DNA of 64,000 bases from NCBI RefSeq assembly GCF_030252345.1, contig NZ_CP126980.1, positions 6,773,501 to 6,837,500 of the forward strand. The letters run 5' to 3'. Below are positions 1 through 8,081 of this stretch, piece by piece. A program made the translations under genes and the position numbers. Numbering within the stretch: position 1 is the stretch's first letter; each line of letters opens with the position of its first letter. Under the pieces are notes generated by a model. The model was not told the DNA's origin. It worked only from the letters and a program-made list of their open reading frames with translations, and ran no database searches. This DNA comes from Actinoplanes oblitus (GTDB lineage: Bacteria > Actinomycetota > Actinomycetes > Mycobacteriales > Micromonosporaceae).

Positions 1-158
1 TTGGCGCGTTCCGGGTCGACGTGGATCCACTGGTGGTCGCCGGTCGCGTCGGCGAACGTGTTCACCCGTTCCTGGGTGATCTCCAGCCACTCGCTGACGC
101 CGAGGTCGCGGCCGGCGAGCGCCTTGAGTTCGTCGAGTCCGTGCACGGTGGTGGTCAT
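1..158 (-). CDS. MaoC-like (R)-hydratase, N-terminal part, cut by window edge
   Basis: The visible 52 residues begin MTTTVHGLDELKALAG and continue through a WLEITQERVNTFADATGD segment to a DHQWIHVD motif. This is the hot-dog-fold N-terminus of NodN/MaoC-type enoyl-CoA hydratases, and the D-x4-H hydratase dyad lies in this motif. The gene reads leftward out of the window, so its C-terminal half is not seen. Its ATG overlaps the stop of the upstream amidohydrolase by four bases (ATGA), so it is translationally coupled to the amidohydrolase and SDR genes. Together they suggest catabolism of an acyl-CoA or ring-derived substrate; the substrate is unknown. Confidence 0.8.
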   Translation of the reverse strand, partial: MTTTVHGLDELKALAGRDLGVSEWLEITQERVNTFADATGDHQWIHVDPERA

Positions 159-1033
159 GGCGTTTCCTCTCCAAAGAGCAGACGGGCGGCATTGCGTAAC
201 AAGATCTTGTCGCGGACGGTGTCCTTGATGTCCAGCCCGGCGAAATCGGCGAGCCACCGATCCGGGGTGATCACCGGGTAGTCCGAGCCGAACAGCACCT
301 TGTCCTGCAGCAGGCTGTTGGCGTACCGGACCAGCTGGGGCGGGAAGTACTTGGGCGACCAGCCGGACAGGTCGATGTACACGTGTTCCTTGTGGGTCGC
401 CACCGCGAGCGCCTCGTCCTGCCACGGGAACGACGGGTGGGCCAGGATGATCCGCAGGTCAGGGAAGTCCACGGCGACGTCGTCGACGAGCATCGGGTTG
501 GAGTACTTGAGCCGGATGCCGCCGCCGCCGCGCACCCGGGCGCCGATCCCGGTCTGCCCGGTGTGGAAGAGCGCCACCGCGCCCAGCTCCTCGATCGCCT
601 GGTAGAGCGGATAGGCGAGCCGGTCGTCCGGCGCGAACCCCTGGATGCTGGGGTGGAACTTGAAACCCCGCACCCCGTGCTCGGCGACCAGCCGGTGCGC
701 CTCCCGGACGCCGGCCCTGCCCTTGTGCGGGTCGATGCTGGCGAACGGGATCAGCACGCCGGGGTGCTCCGCGCAGTTCGCCGCGATCTCCTCGTTGGCG
801 ATCCGCGGGTGCCCGGTGGCGTGCTCGGCGTCGACGGTGAACACCACAGCGGCCATCCGCCGGTCCCGGTAGTAGGCGGCCATCTCGTCGATGGTGGGCT
901 GCCGGTGACCGTGCGCCCCGAAGTAGTCGGCGGACGCGCCGAGCAGCGAAGGGCTCAGCGAGGTGTGCCCGCTCCTGCTGACCTCGGCGTGCGTGTGCAC
1001 GTCGATGGCGACCAGCTCGGCGACATCCATCAC
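155..1033 (-). CDS. Amidohydrolase-2 family metal-dependent hydrolase/decarboxylase
   Basis: A 292-residue TIM-barrel protein of the PF04909 (amidohydrolase-related, ACMSD-like) family. Visible metal-site motifs are IDVHTH (H13, H15), FKFHPS in the middle, LAHPSFPW and the C-terminal FGSDYP aspartate. This family hydrolyses or decarboxylates cyclic and aromatic-derived acids using a divalent metal. The start is GTG at 1033 or ATG at 1030. Both overlap the SDR stop (GTGATG arrangement), and the stop overlaps the MaoC start, so three genes form one tightly coupled leftward operon. The SDR and MaoC neighbours suggest a degradation pathway handled as CoA thioesters. The substrate cannot be read from sequence. 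Confidence 0.85.
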   Translation of the reverse strand: MMDVAELVAIDVHTHAEVSRSGHTSLSPSLLGASADYFGAHGHRQPTIDEMAAYYRDRRMAAVVFTVDAEHATGHPRIANEEIAANCAEHPGVLIPFASIDPHKGRAGVREAHRLVAEHGVRGFKFHPSIQGFAPDDRLAYPLYQAIEELGAVALFHTGQTGIGARVRGGGGIRLKYSNPMLVDDVAVDFPDLRIILAHPSFPWQDEALAVATHKEHVYIDLSGWSPKYFPPQLVRYANSLLQDKVLFGSDYPVITPDRWLADFAGLDIKDTVRDKILLRNAARLLFGEETP

Positions 1034-1905
1034 TTCGCCGCCGGAATGCCGTAGGTCTCCTGCTCGAAGTTCCAGGCCGCGGCGATCTCAGCGGCGGACC
1101 AGCCGCCGTCCCGGTGGACCACCGACTTCTCCGCCGGGTGCGACCAGAGTGCCAGCCTGTCCCCGCCGATCCCGATCGCCTGCCCGGTGATCCCCTTGGA
1201 CGCGTCCGAGGCCAGGAACGTGATCAGCCCGGTCACGTCGTCCACCGTCCCGAGCCCCTCGTCGCGCCGCAGCCACGCCGGATAGGGCTGCCCGGTCCGC
1301 TCCGCCTCCTCGATCGCCGGCGCGAACGCCGGAATCGTCCTGGTCATCTCGGTGGCCGCGACGGGCACCACGGCGTTCACCGTGATCTCGCTGCGGGCCA
1401 GCTCGAGCGCCCAGGTCCGGGCCATCGCCGCGATCCCGGCCTTGGCCGCCGCGTAGTTGGTCTGCCCGAAGTTGCCGCGCTGCCCGGCCGGCGACGAGAT
1501 CAGGATGATCCGCCCGCCGGTCCCCTGCGCCCGCATCCGGATCGCGGCGGCCCGCGCACAGGTGAACGTGCCGCGCAGGTGCACCTCGATCACCGCGTCG
1601 AAGTCGTCGTCGGTCATCTTCCAGAGCACCCGGTCCCGCAGGATGCCGGCGTTGGTGATCAGCACGTCCAGCCTGCCGAACGCCTCCACCGCCGTCGCGA
1701 CCAGCCGCTCCGCGCTCTCCGTGGCACCGACGGCCGCGGCCACGCCGACCGATCCCGGTACCTCGGCGACCGCCGCGTCGACGGCCGCCGGGTCCACGTC
1801 GTTGACCACCACTGACGCGCCGGCCGCGGCGAGCGCCCTGGCATATGCCAGGCCGAGGCCGCGGCCACTGCCGGTGACGACGGCAACCTTGCCGCTGAGA
1901 TCCAT
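1030..1905 (-). CDS. Short-chain dehydrogenase/reductase (FabG/17beta-HSD4-like)
   Basis: A 291-residue classical SDR. The Rossmann glycine motif TGSGRGLG lies at residues 11-18, NAG at 85-87, a catalytic Ser near 137-138, and YAAAK with Tyr151/Lys155. The C-terminal extension (about 40 residues past the usual fold, with an HRDGGWS segment) resembles SDR domains of multifunctional enzyme type 2, which oxidise 3-hydroxyacyl-CoA. The neighbouring MaoC hydratase fits that role. A TTG nine bases upstream would extend the frame, but ATG at 1905 has GAGAGG 9-10 bases upstream and is preferred. It is the first gene of the operon and diverges from marR across paired operators. Confidence 0.85.
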   Translation of the reverse strand: MDLSGKVAVVTGSGRGLGLAYARALAAAGASVVVNDVDPAAVDAAVAEVPGSVGVAAAVGATESAERLVATAVEAFGRLDVLITNAGILRDRVLWKMTDDDFDAVIEVHLRGTFTCARAAAIRMRAQGTGGRIILISSPAGQRGNFGQTNYAAAKAGIAAMARTWALELARSEITVNAVVPVAATEMTRTIPAFAPAIEEAERTGQPYPAWLRRDEGLGTVDDVTGLITFLASDASKGITGQAIGIGGDRLALWSHPAEKSVVHRDGGWSAAEIAAAWNFEQETYGIPAAK

Positions 1906-1997
1906 GCTCTTCAACCTCTCACGAGGGTGGACGTGGGGGAAGTGGCGGCGCGCGGCCCGGGCCCCGCAGCCCCTCGACCCGCGCGCCGCCTTCGATT

Positions 1998-2028
1998 AAC
2001 AGGATTCCTGTTCATCAGGTTTCCTGTC
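1998..2028. promoter_or_regulatory. Tandem 15-bp palindromic operators between SDR operon and marR
   Basis: AACAGGATTCCTGTT (1998-2012) is a perfect 7+1+7 palindrome. ATCAGGTTTCCTGTC (2014-2028) is a second copy matching 12 of 15 positions with the same dyad. The copies start 16 bp apart, about one and a half helical turns, in the only AT-rich part of the 168-bp divergent region. This is the expected size and placement for MarR dimers repressing both directions; the assignment to the adjacent MarR protein is inferred. Confidence 0.7.
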
Positions 2029-2073
2029 AATGGGGTAATCTCCCGGTATCTGCTCTCGGACGGAGAACCCCTG

Positions 2074-2484
2074 ATGCCTTCGCTGCTCTACCTGGTCAAA
2101 CAGCTCGAACTAGCGGTCCGTGCCCGCCTCGACGAGCTGGTTCGCGGCCACGGCATCACCGCCCTGCAATACACCGCGCTCACGGTCCTGGAACGCCACG
2201 ACGGCCTCTCCGCCGCCCAGCTGGCCCGCGACTCCTTCGTCACCGCCCAGTCCATCGCCGACATGGTCCGCGCCCTGGAGACCCGCTCGCTGATCCGCCG
2301 CGAGCGCAACCCCGCCAACCGCCGCGAGCTGCTGCTCCACCTCACCGACGAGGGCCGCGCCCTGCTGACCGCCGTCGCCACCCCGGTCCGCGACCTGGAG
2401 TCCCGGATGACCGCCGACCTCACCGAGACCCAGACCGCCGAATTCCGGAAATCACTGACCACCGCCTGGCAGTCCCTCGCTTGA
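2074..2484 (+). CDS. MarR-family transcriptional regulator
   Basis: A 136-residue winged-helix regulator of normal MarR length. The helix-turn-helix covers LSAAQLARDSFVTAQSIADM and the wing covers LIRRERNPANRRELLLHLT, both well conserved. The start is ATG at 2074, with GGAGA eight bases upstream; frame extension further upstream would run through the operator region. It is transcribed away from the SDR-amidohydrolase-MaoC operon and separated from it by two palindromic sites, so it probably represses itself and that operon and is relieved by a pathway ligand such as an aromatic acid or acyl-CoA. The ligand is not known. Confidence 0.9.
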   Translation: MPSLLYLVKQLELAVRARLDELVRGHGITALQYTALTVLERHDGLSAAQLARDSFVTAQSIADMVRALETRSLIRRERNPANRRELLLHLTDEGRALLTAVATPVRDLESRMTADLTETQTAEFRKSLTTAWQSLA

Positions 2485-2706
2485 GCATTCCGAATTCCCG
2501 AAGACCCGGACCGCCTACGGCCGTTGTCATCCCGAGGTTCGCCACGCCGGACAAACCCGATTTTGTACGTTCTCGGGCCACCACAAGCGCAGCAGCCTCG
2601 TCCCGTGGCTGAACGCGCGGTGATCCCGGCGCGAGGCCGCGAGGCCGCGCCGGGCTGAGCTCGCCGGGCACGCTCCACTTCAGGCAGTGCCGCGCCCCCG
2701 GGCACC
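2485..2706. other. Non-coding stretch downstream of marR
   Basis: No credible gene is seen here. Frames that are open on either strand have arginine/proline-rich compositions typical of GC-rich shadow translation and lack a ribosome binding site. The stretch continues into a hairpin and tandem repeats up to 3084. Confidence 0.5.
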
Positions 2707-2759
2707 GGCTGGTCGTGAGGGTGGTCTCAGCACCACCGAGACCACCCTCACGACCAGCC
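2707..2759. terminator. Perfect 22-bp stem hairpin between convergent genes
   Basis: Arms 2707-2728 and 2738-2759 are exact reverse complements (22 bp) enclosing the nine-base loop AGCACCACC. There is no T-tract, as is common for actinobacterial terminators. It lies between the marR stop (2484) and the amidase stop (3085), so it could stop transcription from both sides. The unusually long perfect stem could instead be a small repeat element. Confidence 0.55.
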
Positions 2760-2811
2760 AAGGGCGGGATCGCGGCCGGGCCCGGAGCCGGACGGGCGTC
2801 GCGGACGGGCG

Positions 2812-2955
2812 GCCCCGAGCACAGCGGACCGCGCGAGCCCAGCCCGGCCCGCGCCGCGGCCCCGAGCACAGCGGACCGCGCGAGCCCAGCCCGGCACGGC
2901 GTCGCGGCCCCGAGCACAGCGGACCGCGCGAGCCCAGCCCGGCACGGCGTCGCGG
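2812..2955. repeat. Three-copy 47/48-bp tandem repeat
   Basis: Copies start at 2812, 2859 and 2907, each beginning GCCCCGAGCACAGCGGACCG. Copies two and three are nearly identical, while copy one differs near its 3' end and is one base shorter. It lies in non-coding DNA. Frames across it give proline/arginine-rich peptides with no recognisable domain. Confidence 0.85.
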
Positions 2956-3084
2956 TCCGGCACCGGGACCACCACGCGCTTAGCCACGAGACGAGGCTGC
3001 TGCGCCTGTGATGCCCGTAGAGCGTAGAAAATCGGGTTGTGAAAGGCGTCCGGTGCCGTCCATGTCGAGGCGGGTGAGGGCCGG

Positions 3085-4485
3085 TCAGGAGCGTGGCGAC
3101 ACCGGGGTGATCGGCGGGAAGGCGGCTTCGATGTCGCGGGCCGCCGCCAGCGCGATGTGGTCGCCGTGCAGGCGGGCGATCACCTGGACGCCCAGCGGCC
3201 GGTTGCCGGCGGCTCCGGTCGGTACCGCGACCGCCGGCAGGCCGAGGAAGTTGGCGGTGACCAGCAGGCGGTGGGCGCGCCAGAGTTCGGTGGCGGCGGC
3301 CGGACCGGACAGGTCGAAGCCGATGGGTGGCATCGGCTGGGTGGTGACCGGGCCGAGGACGATCGGGTACCGGGCGTGGAAGGCGCGCCACGCGGCCGCG
3401 TGCACGAACCGCTCGGCCCAGGCGCCCTGGTAGGCGGCCGAGGTGTCGAGCAGGTCCACGTCGACGATGTTGTCCGTGAAGTACCGCACGGTGCCGGCCG
3501 ACAGCGGCCCGGGGAAGACGCCCGGGGTGAGCAGCATCGGGGCGTTCTCGGTGGCGGAGAGCTGCCGCCAGATGGTGGCGCACCGGTCGACCGCCGGCGG
3601 TTCCACCTCCGCCACCTCCCAGCCGGCCGCGGCCAGTGCCGACGCCGCCGCCCGGACCGACGACGCCACCCCCGGGTCGACGCCCCAGCCGCACGGGTCG
3701 ACGGTGACCGCGACCCGGCGCGGGCCGTCGTACCGGGACGGGTGGTCGACAGTGACGCTGAGCGGGTCGTACTCGTCGGCACCGTGCATCACGCCGAAGA
3801 GCAGGTCGAGGTCGGCGACGCTGCGGGCGAGCGGCCCGTTGACCGCCATGGCCTGCAAGGACAGCGGCAGCGGCTGGACCGCCCGGCCGGGCGCGGCGAC
3901 CCGGCCGGCCGAGGTGCGCAGCGCGGTGATGCCGGCGGCGTGCGCGGGCAGCCGCAGCGAGCCGCCGTAGTCGTTGCCGAGACCGGCGGCGACCATGCCG
4001 GTGGCCACCGCGACCGCGTCGCCGCCGCTGGATCCGCCCGGTACCCGCGCCGGGTCCCACGGGTTCAGCGTGCGGCCGAACAGGTCGTTGTCGGTGTCCC
4101 AGCGCAGGCCGATGTCCGGCATGTTGCCCCGGGCCACCGGTATCGCGCCGGCCGCGAGGAGCCTGTCGACGAAGGTGGCGTTGGCCGGCGGGACGTCGCC
4201 GGCCGCGAACGGCAGCCCGGAGGTGGACGCCGACCAGGTCAGGTCGATGTTCTCCTTGACCGAGAGCGGCACCCCGGCGAGCGGGCCCGGGTCGTCGCCC
4301 GCGGCGATCCGTTCGTCGAGCGTCGCGGCGGCCTGCCGGGCCCGTTCGGCGAGCACCACGGTCACCGCGTTGACCTGCGGGTTCACCTCGTCGATCCGGG
4401 CCAGGTGGGCGTCCACCACGGCGGCCGCGGTGAACTTGCCGCTGCGCACCCCGTCGGCGATCTCGGTGGCGGTCAGGTTGATCAT
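3085..4485 (-). CDS. Amidase signature family hydrolase
   Basis: A 466-residue amidase-signature enzyme. The Ser-cisSer-Lys triad is visible: Lys77 in GVPLSVKEN, the cis-Ser in PGGSSGG (152/153) and nucleophile Ser176 in NDYGGSLRLPA. These enzymes hydrolyse carboxamides in the cytoplasm. The C-terminal FLGLPAVAVPTG segment is also typical. The ATG at 4485 overlaps the stop of the CocE-type hydrolase by four bases, so it is the last gene of a DUF3237-CocE-amidase operon. The pairing suggests sequential ester/peptide and amide cleavage of a small molecule, possibly detoxification or salvage. The substrate is unknown. Confidence 0.9.
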   Translation of the reverse strand: MINLTATEIADGVRSGKFTAAAVVDAHLARIDEVNPQVNAVTVVLAERARQAAATLDERIAAGDDPGPLAGVPLSVKENIDLTWSASTSGLPFAAGDVPPANATFVDRLLAAGAIPVARGNMPDIGLRWDTDNDLFGRTLNPWDPARVPGGSSGGDAVAVATGMVAAGLGNDYGGSLRLPAHAAGITALRTSAGRVAAPGRAVQPLPLSLQAMAVNGPLARSVADLDLLFGVMHGADEYDPLSVTVDHPSRYDGPRRVAVTVDPCGWGVDPGVASSVRAAASALAAAGWEVAEVEPPAVDRCATIWRQLSATENAPMLLTPGVFPGPLSAGTVRYFTDNIVDVDLLDTSAAYQGAWAERFVHAAAWRAFHARYPIVLGPVTTQPMPPIGFDLSGPAAATELWRAHRLLVTANFLGLPAVAVPTGAAGNRPLGVQVIARLHGDHIALAAARDIEAAFPPITPVSPRS

Positions 4486-6149
4486 GAAGGCGCCTCTCCT
4501 CGGGGAAGGACGGTGCAGGTCAGCCGGGTCTCGGCGAGGCGGATCCGCTGCCGGTTCGGGATGGTCTTGGCGGCCAGCCAGCGGTGCTCGCCGGTGCCCG
4601 GCGCCGGGACGAACTCCGGCGCGTCGCTGCTGGCCAGGGTCAGCCGCAGGGCGTGCCCCGGGTTCAGCCGGTAGCCGGTGTGCCCGAGGTCCACCGTGAC
4701 CGGGCAGGCGTCGCCGGGCTCGATGATCGTTTGTTGTCCGCGAGCGATCAGCCGCGCGCTGCCGTCCGGCGCGACGTCGAGCAGCCTGGCGAACAGGTCC
4801 ATCTCCGGCCCGTCCGAGCCGATCACGGCGTCCAGGCCGATCGGGCCGGCCAGGTCGAGCGGCTCGCCGACCGGTGCGGCGGTGAAGACCAGCACGTCCG
4901 GGCGGCCGGCGAGGGCACGCTCGTCGGGGTATTCGGCGAGGAACGCGAAGGCGTCGCCGACCGGTGACGGTACCGGGTCGGCGGCGTCGTGCGTCCAGGT
5001 CGCCGTCTCGGCCCGGCCCGGTTCGAGGTCGAGGGATCCGCCGGGAGCGTCGCCCACCGCCGCTTGGGCTCCAGCCGGATGAAACGCCTTTTGGTACGAG
5101 GTAGCAGGCGGCCAGACACTGTCCGAGCGCCATGCGGGGTCCCCGGAGGCGGCGAGTTGCCAGCGGACCCGCGGGATCTCCTTCTGCTCGCCGCGCAGGA
5201 ACACGTCGAAGAACTCGATGGCCGGATCCAGGTAGCGGGGCAGCGCCGCGTCCGACTCGGCGGCCCGGACCAGCGGATCCCGCTCGAAGTGGCTGTGGTT
5301 CTCGTGGTCGATCGCCTCCAGCAGGAGGTACTCGTTGCGCGCCCAGGCCGGCTTGCGGATGATCTCCCGGTGATCGGACCACTGCCACGGCGCGCAGTTG
5401 TCCCACCAGCCGATCGTCATCAGCACCGGCACCGCGGGGGCGTCGAACGGGCTGCCGGCCGGGAAGCGGCGCAGGCTGACCGGGTAGGGGAACCACAGGT
5501 CGTAGGAGGCCGAGCGGCTGCCGACCGCGGCGAAGAACTCCTCGACCTGGGCGGCGAGCGGCCGCCGGGTCCAGTCGATCTCCCAGTCCAGCATGTCCCG
5601 ATCGTGGAACATGCTCAGCGGGTAGAACCGGTGGACGGACATCTCCACATCGTGGGTGCGCTGCCCGGGCGCCGGGACCGGCAGCTCGCCGAGCCTCGTG
5701 CCGGTCACCCGGGGCACCATCGCGCGCAGTGCCCGGTGCCCGGTGGAGGCCGCGGCCCACTGGGTGAAGCCGTAGTACGAGTCACCCCACATCCCGACCA
5801 CGCCGTCCGACCAGGGCTGGTTGACGATCCAGTCGAGGGTGTCGTAACCGTCGTAGGCCTCGTTGACGAAGAGCAGCGTCTCGCCCTCGGAGCGGAACTT
5901 GCCCCGGACGTCCTGGACCACCATCGTGTAGCCGCGCGCCGTGAAGTAGGCGGCGACCCGGGGCATGAAGGTGTATTCGCCGCACTTGTCGTAGGGCAGG
6001 CGGGTGAGCACCACCGGCCCCGGCCGAGCCGGACCCGGGGGCGGATAGACGTCGGTGGCGAGCCGGACGCCGTCCCGCATCCGGACCATGAACTGGGTGG
6101 CGGTCGGCGCGATCGGGCCGGGGCCGGTCCGCCGCACGGAGAGGGTCAT
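4482..6149 (-). CDS. CocE/NonD-family alpha/beta hydrolase (X-Pro dipeptidyl-peptidase S15)
   Basis: A 555-residue protein with the CocE/NonD architecture: N-terminal alpha/beta hydrolase with MRDGVRLATDVYPP and VVQDVRGKFRSEG, a lid region, and a C-terminal jelly-roll domain (about residues 385-550) containing HTGYRLNPGHALRLTLASSD. The nucleophile is Ser124 in GMWGDSYYG. Asp of GWWDN and His of IDHENHSHF are the likely other triad members. Members include cocaine esterase, glutaryl-7-ACA acylase and X-Pro peptidases. The start is ATG at 6149, overlapping the DUF3237 stop by one base (TGATG), and the stop overlaps the amidase start. No signal peptide is seen, so it is probably cytoplasmic. Confidence 0.9.
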   Translation of the reverse strand: MTLSVRRTGPGPIAPTATQFMVRMRDGVRLATDVYPPPGPARPGPVVLTRLPYDKCGEYTFMPRVAAYFTARGYTMVVQDVRGKFRSEGETLLFVNEAYDGYDTLDWIVNQPWSDGVVGMWGDSYYGFTQWAAASTGHRALRAMVPRVTGTRLGELPVPAPGQRTHDVEMSVHRFYPLSMFHDRDMLDWEIDWTRRPLAAQVEEFFAAVGSRSASYDLWFPYPVSLRRFPAGSPFDAPAVPVLMTIGWWDNCAPWQWSDHREIIRKPAWARNEYLLLEAIDHENHSHFERDPLVRAAESDAALPRYLDPAIEFFDVFLRGEQKEIPRVRWQLAASGDPAWRSDSVWPPATSYQKAFHPAGAQAAVGDAPGGSLDLEPGRAETATWTHDAADPVPSPVGDAFAFLAEYPDERALAGRPDVLVFTAAPVGEPLDLAGPIGLDAVIGSDGPEMDLFARLLDVAPDGSARLIARGQQTIIEPGDACPVTVDLGHTGYRLNPGHALRLTLASSDAPEFVPAPGTGEHRWLAAKTIPNRQRIRLAETRLTCTVLPRGEAPS

Positions 6150-6613
6150 CAGAGCACCTCGAAGAAGCGGATGCGGACCTGGCCGCCCTCGCCACGGGCC
6201 AGCCCGACGAAGACCGACGACGCCAGCCACCGGTGCGCCGGGGCGTCGGTGCGGAAGACCGGGCTGGTGCGGTAGTAGTACTCGGTCTCCGGCAGGTCCT
6301 CCCCCGCCTCGACCCGGGCGTCGACCTCCGGCGTGGCCCGCCAGAACCCGCGGTTCCAGATGTCGATCACCGTGCCGTCGTCCGCCTCCAGCAGGTACCG
6401 CGCGTCCAGCTCGGTGACCTGGCCGCGGGTGGTCGACCAGTCGCCGCCGCCGGCCAGCACCCTGCCGTTGAGCCGCGGGCCGGACACCGTCCCGCCGGTG
6501 ATCGGCGTGAACATCAGGACCTCGTCCGGGCCCCGGCCGACGTGCCTGCTCTCGGCCACGTCCACTCGCGCCTCGAAGGCGAACAGCAGCCGGGGGTCGG
6601 GTAGTTCAGACAT
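6149..6613 (-). CDS. DUF3237 family protein
   Basis: A 154-residue protein of the small DUF3237 beta-barrel family, recognisable from FEARVDVAESRHVGRG near the N-terminus, FTPITGGTVSGPRLNG, GGGDWSTTR and the tyrosine-rich YYYRTSPVFRT segment. The function is not established. It often lies beside catabolic hydrolases and has a fold suited to binding a small ligand. The ATG at 6613 heads the DUF3237-CocE-amidase operon, with overlapping junctions downstream. A TetR regulator is divergently transcribed 69 bp away across an AT-rich segment (6634-6655) that probably carries the promoter and operator. Confidence 0.85.
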   Translation of the reverse strand: MSELPDPRLLFAFEARVDVAESRHVGRGPDEVLMFTPITGGTVSGPRLNGRVLAGGGDWSTTRGQVTELDARYLLEADDGTVIDIWNRGFWRATPEVDARVEAGEDLPETEYYYRTSPVFRTDAPAHRWLASSVFVGLARGEGGQVRIRFFEVL

Positions 6614-6682
6614 GCGGTCCTCGTTTCCTTTTCGTAAATGACAATCAATTAGGCTGTGGGTACGCGTGACGGAGGGGGCGGG

Positions 6683-7273
6683 ATGGGTCGGCCGAGCATG
6701 GCGGCGGAACGGACCGAGCAGATCATGCGGGCCACCGCACGCTGCTTGCAGAAACACGGTCTCGCCGGGACGACCCTGGAGCGGGTCGCCGAGGAGTCCG
6801 GGCTCAGCCGCAGCCACGTCCGGCACTACGTGGGCAACCGGGACGACCTGCTGCGCCGGTTCGCCGACTGGCTCTACACCGGCTACGAGGCCGAGTTCAT
6901 CGGCCGGATCGCCGCGGCGGACGCCCGCGAGAAGCTGCCGATCGCGATGGACTACCTGTTCAGCAGCGGTTTCCTGCCGATCAGCGACGATGACGCGGTG
7001 ATCCGGGAGCTGATCACCGCGGGAATCGCCGACGAGCGGATCCGGACCACCCTGCAGACTCACTACACCCAGGCGATCCAGTCGGTCGAGGACGCGCTCG
7101 CCGCCGAGCACCCGGCCGCGTCGCCCGGCGCCCGCCGCTCGGTGGCGTACGGCCTGTGGTGCCTGGCGATGGGCAACTCGATGATGGCCGAGCTCCAGCT
7201 GCCGGTGGCCGCCGGCGGGCTGGTCCGGACCGCCGCCGAGTCGCTGCTGGAGCGCCTCGACCCGCCCGGCTGA
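6683..7273 (+). CDS. TetR-family transcriptional regulator
   Basis: A 196-residue TetR regulator. The N-terminal HTH spans GTTLERVAEESGLSRSHVRH and YVGNRDDLLRRFADW follows as the usual third-helix region. The start is ATG at 6683, preceded by GGAGGG. A GTG at 6656 would add nine glycine-rich residues and lacks such a site. It diverges from the DUF3237-CocE-amidase operon and is its probable local repressor, an inference from arrangement. The ligand-binding half shows no specific signature. The 3' end lies within a short hairpin facing the convergent transporter operon. Confidence 0.9.
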   Translation: MGRPSMAAERTEQIMRATARCLQKHGLAGTTLERVAEESGLSRSHVRHYVGNRDDLLRRFADWLYTGYEAEFIGRIAAADAREKLPIAMDYLFSSGFLPISDDDAVIRELITAGIADERIRTTLQTHYTQAIQSVEDALAAEHPAASPGARRSVAYGLWCLAMGNSMMAELQLPVAAGGLVRTAAESLLERLDPPG

Positions 7274-7282
7274 CCAGCCGGG
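7265..7282. terminator. Short hairpin overlapping the tetR stop
   Basis: CCCGGCT / AGCCGGG arms flank the loop GACC, and the stop codon is inside the structure. It sits between the convergent tetR and Dpp/Opp transporter genes. It is a short stem without a T-run, so termination activity is uncertain. Confidence 0.4.
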
Positions 7283-7340
7283 AGCGTCCGATGCCGGGCC
7301 GGACCGCGCGGTGGACTCCTCGGGAACGTCGGGTACCGGG

Positions 7341-8081
7341 TCAGCCCGCACGGCCGGCTCCCCGGGCCGGTACCCAGCCGGGGCGCGGGACCGACCGGAT
7401 CAGCCTGCGGGTGTACGCCTCGGCCGGTGAGTCCAACACCCGCTCCACCCTGCCGGACTCGACCACCCGCCCGCGGTGCATCACCACGACGTCCTCGCAG
7501 ACGTGCCGGACCACGGCCAGGTCGTGGGTGATGAACAGGTACGCGATGCCGGTGGCCGCGCGCGCGTCGACCAGCAGGTTCAGGATCTGCGCCTGGATCG
7601 AGACGTCGAGGGCGGCGACCGCCTCGTCGAGCACGAGCAGCTGCGGGTCGGCGGCCAGGGCGCGGGCGATCGCCACCCGCTGCCGTTGCCCGCCGGAGAG
7701 GGCGCGGGGCAGCGCGTCGCCGTGCCGCTCGTCCAGTCCGACGAGGGCGAGCAGCTCACCTGTCCGGACGGCTCGGTCGCGCTTCGACAGATCCGAGTGG
7801 TGGGCGATCACCTCGTTGAGGCAGCTCGCCACGGTCTGCCGCCGATCCAGTGACTGATAGGGATCCTGGAAGACCATCTGCACCGTGCCCGGCGCCACGG
7901 TGACCGTTCCGGACGTGGCGCGCTCCAGTCCGGTGATGATCCGGGCGCAGGTGGTCTTGCCGGAGCCGGACTCCCCCACCACTGCCAGCGAACCGCCGGC
8001 CGGCACCTGGAAACTCACCCCGTCCACCGCGACGAAGCCGCCCTTGAAGACCTTGCGCAGGTCACGGACCTCAAGCGACAT
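7341..8081 (-). CDS. Oligopeptide-type ABC transporter ATP-binding protein (DppF/OppF-like)
   Basis: A 246-residue ABC ATPase with Walker A GESGSGKTT, Q-loop VFQDPYQS, signature LSGGQRQR, Walker B LLVLDEAVAALD and H-loop FITHD. It is the last gene of a leftward five-gene cassette and overlaps the preceding ATPase by 11 bases. It is shorter than typical OppF (about 320 residues) because it lacks most of the oligopeptide C-terminal extension. It would couple ATP hydrolysis to import of peptides, or possibly nickel or opines, at the inner face of the membrane. Confidence 0.9.
   Translation of the reverse strand: MSLEVRDLRKVFKGGFVAVDGVSFQVPAGGSLAVVGESGSGKTTCARIITGLERATSGTVTVAPGTVQMVFQDPYQSLDRRQTVASCLNEVIAHHSDLSKRDRAVRTGELLALVGLDERHGDALPRALSGGQRQRVAIARALAADPQLLVLDEAVAALDVSIQAQILNLLVDARAATGIAYLFITHDLAVVRHVCEDVVVMHRGRVVESGRVERVLDSPAEAYTRRLIRSVPRPGWVPARGAGRAG

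Noticed and set aside
7331..7375. GGGTACCGG / CCGGTACCC inverted repeat as terminator
   Set aside because: Arms are 27 bases apart and one lies within the transporter ATPase coding sequence; a nearer hairpin at 7265-7282 is more plausible.
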